DNA of 64,000 nucleotides from CBDCKN01 sp965219035. Lineage in GTDB: Bacteria > Gemmatimonadota > Gemmatimonadetes > Longimicrobiales > Gaopeijiaceae. A model generated the notes under the pieces. That model ran no database searches and was not told where the DNA came from. It saw nothing but the letters and a program-made list of their open reading frames with translations. The stretch's first letter is position 1. Each line of letters opens with the position of its first letter. Where the stretch lies: assembly GCA_965219035.1 (NCBI GenBank), contig CBDCMR010000003.1:1798001-1862000 (forward strand). The letters run 5' to 3'. Shown piece by piece: positions 1 through 7,000 of the stretch. Position numbers and translations under genes: made by a program.

Positions 1-3
1 GCG

Positions 4-318
4 ATGCAACCCTGGCGCATCAGTGTAGGCCTCAGCGCAGCCCTTACCGGCTCGGGCGTCCTCCTCGCCGGGTCGCGCCTCGAGTATCTCGCGCCGTTCT
101 GGCCTGTGATCCTGGCGGACCACGGCGTTCCAATTGCCTTCCACCTGGCATTGGCGCTGGCCGCCGTCTTGGCCGCCCTCTACGCCGTTGCGCGCGCCGC
201 CGGGCTCTCCGATCTGGGGCGCCGGGTCGATCTCGTCGAGCGCTCCGTCCGTCGCGGTGAGGGCGATCCCGAACTCGCCAACGCGCTCAACAGGGACGCC
301 GAGGGGGAGTGGGACTGA
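4..318 (+). CDS. small two-helix membrane protein, unknown
   Basis: A 104-residue protein that I do not recognise. Two hydrophobic stretches (about residues 8-38 and 45-65) are followed by a charged C-terminal tail with an RRVDLVERSVRRGEGDP segment, so it is probably a bitopic or hairpin inner-membrane protein with a cytoplasmic tail. The ATG lies three bases from the window edge and the frame may continue upstream, so the true start is uncertain. It converges with the histidine kinase gene, with only 11 bases between the two stop codons. Confidence 0.55.
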   Translation: MQPWRISVGLSAALTGSGVLLAGSRLEYLAPFWPVILADHGVPIAFHLALALAAVLAALYAVARAAGLSDLGRRVDLVERSVRRGEGDPELANALNRDAEGEWD

Positions 319-329
319 GCGGCGGCCTC

Positions 330-2663
330 CTACGCCCCACCCGGGGTCGCGATGCGGTAGCCGACGCCGTGCTCGTTGAAGATATAGGTGGGGTTGGCGG
401 CGGCGTCGCCGAGCTTGTGGCGGAGCTTTTTGACGACGGTGCGCACGCGATCGGTGTCGTCCGAGCCCCGGCGCCCCCACACCTGTCGGAGGAGCGCCTC
501 CGTACTCACGACGCGTCCCCCGTTGAGCGAGAGGATGCGCAGCAAGTCGAACTCGGTGGCCGTGAGCGGGACCTCGCGGCCGGCCACGCTCACGTGTCGG
601 CGGCCGTAGTCGATGGCGAGCTCCCCGTGCACGAAGGTCTCGGGCACGGCCCGGTTCCGTAGCGCCGCCTGGACGCGCGCCACGAGCTCGGTCGGCGAGA
701 ACGGCTTGACGATGTAGTCGGCCGCGCCGCTCTCGAGCGCCTTGGCGATCGTCTCGTCGCGGCCGTAGCCGGAGATGAAGATGACCGGGAGATCGGCGAG
801 CTCGGGGACCCGCTTCATCAGCTCGATCCCGTCCGTTCCGGGGAGCATGAGGTCGAGAAGGACGAGGCGGGGCTTCTCGGCGCGGATGACGCCGGAGAGT
901 CCGTCCGGATCGCCCGTCACCAGCGGGGCGTAGCCCGCATCGGAGAGGACGTTGCGCACGTAGCGTAGCGTCTGCGGGTCGTCGTCCACGACCAGGACGG
1001 GAGTCTTCTCCCGCCCGTCCCCGGGCGGGCGTGGCTGGTCGCTGGCCGGAGCCTCCTCGGGCGTGGCTGCCTCGGGGGTGGCCGGCCCGGCCGCCGGGAT
1101 CGTGAACGTGAAGCGCGCGCCCTGGTCCGTCCCCCCGCTTTCGGCGCGGATACGGCCGCCGTGCGCCTCGACGAGGCCCTTGCAGATGGCGAGGCCGAGC
1201 CCGGTGCCTCCGGCGAAGCCGGCGCGCTTGTGGAAGAGGCGCGGGAGCCGGTCGGGCGGGATCCCCCGGCCCTCGTCCGAGACCGAGAGCGCGATGTAGC
1301 CGCCCTCGCACGTCGCCTCGACCCGGATCGGGGAGGACGCGGGAGCGTGGCGGGCCGCGTTCGAGAAGAGGTTGTTCATCACCTGCACGATGCGCTCCGG
1401 GTCGGCCATCGCACGCGGCAGGTCCGGCGGCAGGTCGATGAGGACGGCGTTGCGGCCTCCGCCGCTCAGGAACGTGCTGCGGGCCCGGTCCACCAGCGCG
1501 GCGACGTTCGCGGGCTCGGGCGCGACGGTGAGCGTGCCCGCCTCGATGCTTCCCGCGTCCAGAAGGTTCGCGATGAGGCCCCTCATGTGGTCGGCCTGCC
1601 CGTCGATGATGCGGAAGAACTGGAGCAGCTCGGCCTGGGGCGGGACCGGCACGGCGCCGAGCACGGTCGCCGTCGAACCCTTGATCGAGGTCAGCGGGGC
1701 GCGGAGCTCGTGGCTCACCATCCCGAGGAACTCCGCCCGCTGCCGCTCAAGGTCCTCGAGCGGCGCCAGGTCCTGCATGGTGACGACGACCGACACGACC
1801 CCTCCCTCCTCCGAACGGATCGGCGTGACGTTGATGAGCATCCGTACGCTCCGCCCGTCGGGCACCGACAGCTCGACCTCCTCGGACCGCATCGTCGTGG
1901 CGCTCCCGAGCTGCCGGGCCAGGGGCAACTCCTCTAGGGAGACCTCCCGCCCGTCGGAGTGCCGGCACGTGATCACCTCGAGCAGCTGCTCCGGTGGACG
2001 GCCCGGCGTGCGGAGCCCCTCGACGATGCGCCGCGCCTCGCGGTTGAACGAGACCGGATGGCCGGTGCCGGCATCGAACACCGCCACGCCGACCGGCGAG
2101 GTCTCGATGAGCGCCTCGAGGTCGGCCCGTGCCCGCTCGAGATCGCGGTACGTGCGCGCGTTCGCGATCGCCGTCGCCGCCTGCGAGGCGAAAAGCACCA
2201 GGATCTCCTCGTCCTCGCCCGTGAACGCCTCGCCGTCCTCCTTGTCGCTGAGAAAGAAGTTGCCGAGATGCTCGCCCAGGTGGTGCATCGGGGTCCCATG
2301 CAGCGACCTCGACGTCCAGGGCGTCGGCGAGAGGCCGAGCGAGTCGAGGTAGCTGGGTAGATCCGCCACCCGGAGCGGCTTCGCCTGGTCGCGAAGGTGT
2401 TCGAAGAGTCGCCGCCCGTCGGACCACTCCACCATCTTCCGGTACTCATCGGGAGAAAGGCCGGATGTGACGAAGTCCTGGACCTCTCCCTGCTCGTCGA
2501 TCGTCGTGATCACGCCCGAGCGGGCGCCGGTCAGCGCGCGGGCACTCTCGACGACCTCCTCCAGCACGGTGGCCAAGTCCAGGCTCTGGCTGATGCGGAG
2601 GATGGCCGCGCTCAGCCGCGAGATCCGGTCGTCGGATAGCCCCGTAGGGTCTCGATCGTTCAA
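330..2663 (-). CDS. GAF-PAS histidine kinase fused to OmpR-type response regulator
   Basis: A whole two-component system in one 777-residue chain. Domains in order are a GAF-like sensor (about 10-175), a PAS domain (about 180-300), HisKA with SHELRAPL (phospho-His near 317), and HATPase with NNLFSNAARH and GTGLGLAICKG. A receiver domain follows, with VDDDP, the phospho-acceptor Asp near 604 in LLDLMLPG and Lys in VKPFS. The chain ends in an OmpR/PhoB winged helix (LTATEFDLLRIL, GVGYRI). There is no transmembrane segment, so sensing is probably cytoplasmic. Hybrid kinases that end in a DNA-binding domain are known, but an OmpR-type output is less usual than AraC. It lies beside the recombinase module, whose switching could affect it or which it could regulate (inference). 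Confidence 0.93.
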   Translation of the reverse strand: MNDRDPTGLSDDRISRLSAAILRISQSLDLATVLEEVVESARALTGARSGVITTIDEQGEVQDFVTSGLSPDEYRKMVEWSDGRRLFEHLRDQAKPLRVADLPSYLDSLGLSPTPWTSRSLHGTPMHHLGEHLGNFFLSDKEDGEAFTGEDEEILVLFASQAATAIANARTYRDLERARADLEALIETSPVGVAVFDAGTGHPVSFNREARRIVEGLRTPGRPPEQLLEVITCRHSDGREVSLEELPLARQLGSATTMRSEEVELSVPDGRSVRMLINVTPIRSEEGGVVSVVVTMQDLAPLEDLERQRAEFLGMVSHELRAPLTSIKGSTATVLGAVPVPPQAELLQFFRIIDGQADHMRGLIANLLDAGSIEAGTLTVAPEPANVAALVDRARSTFLSGGGRNAVLIDLPPDLPRAMADPERIVQVMNNLFSNAARHAPASSPIRVEATCEGGYIALSVSDEGRGIPPDRLPRLFHKRAGFAGGTGLGLAICKGLVEAHGGRIRAESGGTDQGARFTFTIPAAGPATPEAATPEEAPASDQPRPPGDGREKTPVLVVDDDPQTLRYVRNVLSDAGYAPLVTGDPDGLSGVIRAEKPRLVLLDLMLPGTDGIELMKRVPELADLPVIFISGYGRDETIAKALESGAADYIVKPFSPTELVARVQAALRNRAVPETFVHGELAIDYGRRHVSVAGREVPLTATEFDLLRILSLNGGRVVSTEALLRQVWGRRGSDDTDRVRTVVKKLRHKLGDAAANPTYIFNEHGVGYRIATPGGA

Positions 2664-2845
2664 TGCTCCACTCCCGCCGAAGGGTGAGGCGGAGCGGACG
2701 AGGCTCCGGCCGATCGGCCCGGCCGCCTTCCGCCGGACCGCGGGGGGTGGAGAATAGCGCTCTTCGCGCGTGAAGTCACTAAAGGGCCACGACGTTCGCC
2801 CGACAAGTCACTACTCACTCACAAAATAGCGTGTAGCTTTCCGGA
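2664..2845. promoter_or_regulatory. upstream region of kinase gene with paired direct repeats
   Basis: This 182-base non-coding stretch lies between the kinase start and the left recombination site. Its distal part (about 2810-2845) is AT-richer than its surroundings, as expected for a promoter. The 9-mer AAGTCACTA occurs twice, at 2773-2781 and 2805-2813, 32 bases apart, which is about three helical turns. Paired direct repeats upstream of a gene encoding an OmpR-type regulator would fit autoregulatory binding sites. They could also be accessory arm sites for the adjacent recombinase. Neither role is proven. Confidence 0.4.
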
Positions 2846-2877
2846 TAGCTCTCGATAATTGTAGTTATCGAGAGTAA
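2846..2877 (+). repeat. left 32-bp recombination site (inverted copy)
   Basis: A 32-bp sequence identical, in reverse complement, to 3949-3980. Inside it are two perfect 10-bp inverted arms, CTCTCGATAA and TTATCGAGAG, separated by the 6-bp spacer TTGTAG. This is the architecture of a tyrosine-recombinase core site (lox, FRT and dif-like sites have 10-13 bp arms around a 6-8 bp spacer). Identity stops abruptly on both sides. The asymmetric spacer gives the site a direction, opposite to that of the right copy. Confidence 0.85.
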
Positions 2878-2901
2878 CCCGCGGCAAGGATTGTGACCAG
2901 A

Positions 2902-2927
2902 GAGCCCCCCCGGGTTCTTCGGGGCTC
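2902..2927 (-). terminator. hairpin at recombinase stop codon
   Basis: GAGCCCC and GGGGCTC arms enclose a 12-base loop and overlap the TGA stop of the recombinase gene. No U-tract follows, so this is a weak or non-classical terminator between the gene and the left recombination site. It would limit read-through out of the segment. Confidence 0.35.
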
Positions 2928-3912
2928 ATCTGCGTTTCTGAAGCCGTGCCAGCTGTGCGGCGCCGTTGCGCTTGGCCAGCAGCCGCTCGCCGTAGCGCTG
3001 CACCATCTGGGCGTTCTTCCAGCGTCCGGCCTGCATGATCGCCGGGATCCCGATCCCCTTGGCGATCATGTCCTGAGCCGCGCCCACGCGTGGGCTGTGC
3101 CCGGAGAGCCGCCGCACGATCTGCTCCGGGAGCCCGGCGCGTTCAGCCATCGCCTTGTAGATGCGCGGCACCTGGCTCTCATGCAGCCGGCCGCCCAGCG
3201 TGCCGTCCTTGCGCATCGAACGGAAGAGCGGCCCGCCACTGATCCCGCTCGCGCCCAGCCACTCCGAGAGCAGCCTGACGCTGTCTCGGTGAAGGTACAG
3301 CATCGCGCCGCCGCCCTCCGGATCGTTCTTCGCGCGGCGCACGAGGAGCGAAGCCGATCCGCCCCTATCCATCGTCACGTCAACGACTTGCAGCGCGACC
3401 AGCTCGGAGCGCCGGAGCATGGCGTCGTAGGCCACGGCCAGGATCGCGCGGTTCCTGACGTCGATCACCCGGTCGCCCGCAGCCTCCATCAGGCGCCGGC
3501 GGAGCGCCCAGGTCAGACCCCGCACCTGCCTCTGTCGGCACCCCCTCTGCCGGCGCATCCGCTTCAGCGCCCGCCTCACGGTCACGTGCTCGAGCGGGCT
3601 CCGCTCCCCGGCCGCCTTGTGCACGGTGGCGACGCTCGAGACGTAGCGGCGCACGGTCGCAGGCGCTCGCTCGCTCGCCATCGCCTCGACGTAGGCCACC
3701 ACCGTGGCCGCGCTCGCGGGCAGTGGAGAACGCCCCCGCTCCGCGCACCACCCCGCGAACCGTTCCAGGTCCGCTCGCACCGCTCGCACGGTATGGCCGC
3801 TCAGGGCGCCATGGGCGTCCTCCAGGTAGGCGGTCAGGCGCTCGCCGGTTTGTGACTTCTGAGTGGCCGGGTCGGGACGGTCGGACACACCTCCTGGGGC
3901 CGAAATACGCAT
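2926..3912 (-). CDS. tyrosine recombinase (phage-integrase family)
   Basis: 328 residues. An N-terminal SAM-like core-binding domain (about 25-115) is followed by the catalytic domain. The catalytic set is visible: Arg in MLRRSEL (about 167-168), His-x-x-Arg in GHSPRVG (H272, R275), Trp in GRWKN, and the nucleophile Tyr307 in VQRYGERL. This composition resembles XerC/D-like and invertase-type enzymes. There is no large N-terminal arm-binding domain as in lambda Int, so recombination at simple core sites is expected. The gene is alone between two inverted 32-bp core-like sites, which are its most likely substrates. The start is ATG at 3912, 36 bp inside the right site. Confidence 0.93.
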   Translation of the reverse strand: MRISAPGGVSDRPDPATQKSQTGERLTAYLEDAHGALSGHTVRAVRADLERFAGWCAERGRSPLPASAATVVAYVEAMASERAPATVRRYVSSVATVHKAAGERSPLEHVTVRRALKRMRRQRGCRQRQVRGLTWALRRRLMEAAGDRVIDVRNRAILAVAYDAMLRRSELVALQVVDVTMDRGGSASLLVRRAKNDPEGGGAMLYLHRDSVRLLSEWLGASGISGGPLFRSMRKDGTLGGRLHESQVPRIYKAMAERAGLPEQIVRRLSGHSPRVGAAQDMIAKGIGIPAIMQAGRWKNAQMVQRYGERLLAKRNGAAQLARLQKRR

Positions 3913-3948
3913 AAGTGCCCCCTACACAATGACATACAGCTAAAAAGT

Positions 3949-3980
3949 TTACTCTCGATAACTACAATTATCGAGAGCTA
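3949..3980 (-). repeat. right 32-bp recombination site (inverted copy)
   Basis: The perfect reverse complement of 2846-2877, with the same 10-bp arms and the spacer now reading CTACAA on the + strand. It lies upstream of both the recombinase start (3912, minus) and the Calx-beta gene start (4028, plus). It is therefore in the promoter region of both, and inversion would change what is joined to the surface-protein gene. Confidence 0.85.
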
Positions 3981-4027
3981 AATCCGCGCGCGGAGACCGC
4001 AGGAGAACGAGCGAAGGGGACATCGCG

Positions 4028-7000
4028 ATGACTAGGACACCGGACGGACGCGGCCGCGAGCGCCGCACGGATACCATCTTGCCGAGCGTCTCAAGCGCGA
4101 GGGAACACGGCTGCCCACCTCCACGGCCTGACACCATGCCGCCCCGGCAGGGCGGCCGTCCCTCTCCTTGTACATATGCCGCATCCGCTGCCGACCGGCC
4201 GACGGGTCTCGCACGCGTGCGTGTCGCGCGGCGCGGGCTCCTCCGCTCCGCCCGCGCGCTGGCCGCCGCGGCGCTGCTCGCGCTCTCCGGCGCCCTCGCC
4301 CTCCCGACGACGGCCCAGGCGCAGGAGATCTCGCTGGTCTCGAATCTCGGAGAGTCGATCGACACCTGGCAGAACGTAAACCCCCCGGATTTTGCACTTG
4401 GGTCTGTTGAAATCGGCGAGCAAAGAGTTGCCCAGCGGTTCACGACTGGACCAAATGAAGCGGGGTACACGCTCCAGAGCGTTGTGCTGAACCTGCGTAC
4501 GAACCTTGGTACGGGCTCGGTAGTGCAGGTAGCGATTCACGACAACGGCAGTTCCGGCAATCCCGGGACCCTGCTGGTCGTGCTCGACAATCCTGCCGAC
4601 CCAATTGGAGACAACACGGGCACGGCGGGGAACCGGACGTTTTCGGCTCCAAACCCCCTCTCACTCGACGCCGATACGCACTACTGGGTTGTGGTCAGTA
4701 ACATGACGACGATCACTAATGCCAACTTCGATATTTCCCTCACTGACTCGAACAATGAGACAACCGCACACGGATTCAGCATCCGGGATACGCGTCACCA
4801 GTGGACACCAGGCAGTTGGCAGGAGCTGGCGCCACCCAAACCGAGAATGGAGGTCCGCGGCACGGTGGTGATCCCTCCGGGGCTGGAAGTGACGCTGCAT
4901 CTAAGCGATGACGCGGTCCTTGAAGACGCAACACCGATCACGGTGACGGCGACGGTGTCGCCCGCCTCGCCCGTGGCCTTCACGGTGGAGATCTCGGCGA
5001 GCCCGGTGGCGCCGGCGACCGACGACGAATTCGAGCTGAGCACCAACCGGACGCTGAGCTTCGCCGCGAATGAGACCGGGAGCACCGGGACGGTGACGGT
5101 CCGGCCGGTCGACGACGACGAACCCGAACCGCCGGACGTGGTGACGATCTCCGGCATCGTGTCGAACCCGGCCATACCGAACCCGGACGCCGTGAGGCTG
5201 ACCATCCACAACAACGACGTGGAATCGTTCGAGGTCGTGATCGATGCGCCGGCGGCGGTGAACGAGGGCGCGGGCACGGCGACCGTGACCTACACGCTCA
5301 CGAAGCGGGACGGCGCTCCGGTGGCCCTCACGGATGTGATCTTCTACCACAGGGATGCCGAGACCGCGACGCGCGGCGTGGACTACACGCCGCCGGTCGG
5401 GGATCTCTCCGGGGGTGGGCTCGTGGTTCTCGAGACGGGGCTGCCGCCCTCGGTGTTCTCCAACACCGCCGGCACGGTCTGGGTGGCGGAGGGTTCCTTC
5501 ACGATCGGTATCGTCGACGACCAGGAAGGCGAGCCGGACGAGACCATTGTGTTCACAGTCGAAGCCGGTAAGGGAGAGTCGCCCGAGCAAACCATCGTCA
5601 TCCGCGACGACGACAGGCCGCCGGCGGTGAGCATTGCGGCGGCCAACCCGACGGTCTTGGAGGAGCAGCCCGCCGTATTCACCCTGAGCCGCACCACAGC
5701 CACGGGGTCGCCGCTGACGGTGACGGTGGCGCTGATGGAGCAGGCGGACCGCGACCTGCTGCCGGACGGGGCCGCGACGGAGCGGACGGTGACGTTCGCG
5801 CGTGGCTCGTCGACGGCGGCGCTGACGGTGGAGCTGAAGAACGACCGTTTGGCCGAGCCGGACGGCGACCTGACGGCGGCGGTGCAGGCCGGGGCGGGGT
5901 ACACGGTGGGCGACCCGTCGTCGGCCACCGTGACGGTGGAGGACGTCGACGGGGTGCCGGAGATCGATCGGATCGAGGTGGTGTCGACGCCGCGGCTGTG
6001 GTCGCGGGGCGCCAGGGAGCCGGACACCTACGGCGAGGGCGAGAACATCCGCATCGAGGTGCGGTTCGATCAGCTGGTGCACGTCGAGGGCTACCCGACG
6101 ATGGAGGTCGAAGTGGGCGATCCGTGCGGGTCGGTGTGCGAGGCCGACTACGAGTCGGGGAGCGGCACGGACAAGCTGGTGTTCGCGTACCTGGTGCTGG
6201 AGGTCGACATCGACCGCAACGGCATCGCGATCCCCGCGAACCCGATCGAGGTGGTGTACGGCGAGAGCATCCGCAGCGCCACGGACTACGAGGCGGACCT
6301 CTCCTACAAGCGGAAGGGCACGCAGCGCGGCCACAAGGTGGACGGGTCGCGGGCGGCGGGGCCGTACCTGTCGGTGGAGGACGCCGAGGCGCACGAGGCC
6401 GACGGCGCGATGGAGTTCACGGTGCGCCTGGAGCCGCACGGGCTGGGCATCGTGCGGGTCGACTACGCGACGGTCGACGGCACGGCGACGGCGGGCGAGG
6501 ACTTCACGGAGACGCGCGGCACGCTGAGGTTCAATCCGCTGGAGACGGAGCGGACGGTGTCGGTGCCGATCACGGACGACGCCCACGAGGACGACGGCGA
6601 GACGTTCACGCTGAGGCTGTCGAACCCGCAGGGCGCGAGGCTCAGGTCCGGCGAGCGCGAGGCCACGGGCACGATCCGCAACAGCGACCCGGAGCCGGAG
6701 CTGACGGCGGAATTCCCGGCGAGCGCGTTCGCGTCGGCGTCGCACAGCGGCGCGGACGACCGGCCGCAGGTGGTGGTCGCGTTCAGCGAGCCGGTGGCGG
6801 AGTTCGGGGCGGACACGCGGTCGGTGACGGTGACGGGCGGCACGGTGGCCTCGGTCCAACCGCACGCGGAGGACGGCCTGGAGAACGCGTGGGTGTTCTT
6901 CCTGGTCCCCGACGGGGGCGGCGACGTGACGTTCGCGCTGGTGGCGGACGCGGCGTGCGCCTCGGGCGGCATCTGCACGGCCGGCGGGAAGGTGCTGGCG

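Larger units (their letters stand above)
2846..3980. other. predicted invertible DNA segment carrying its own recombinase
   Basis: 1,135 bp bounded by inverted 32-bp core-like sites and containing only a tyrosine recombinase gene. Sites in inverted orientation on one molecule recombine by inversion, so the recombinase probably flips the segment that encodes it. The right end lies 47 bp from the start of the giant Calx-beta gene and the left end 182 bp from the kinase start. The segment could therefore exchange outward transcription between two divergent neighbours. I see no convincing outward promoter by eye. The element could alternatively be a minimal mobile unit; no target duplication is visible. 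Confidence 0.6.

Noticed and set aside
2846..3980. Classical prophage or integrative element with attL/attR
   Set aside because: The flanking sites are inverted, not direct, and the segment holds only the recombinase. Inversion fits better than excision.
3949..3980. TACAAT inside the right core site as a -10 element for the Calx-beta gene
   Set aside because: No matching -35 at 16-18 bp, and the sequence is already explained by the palindromic recombination core. Kept only as a possibility for RNA mapping.
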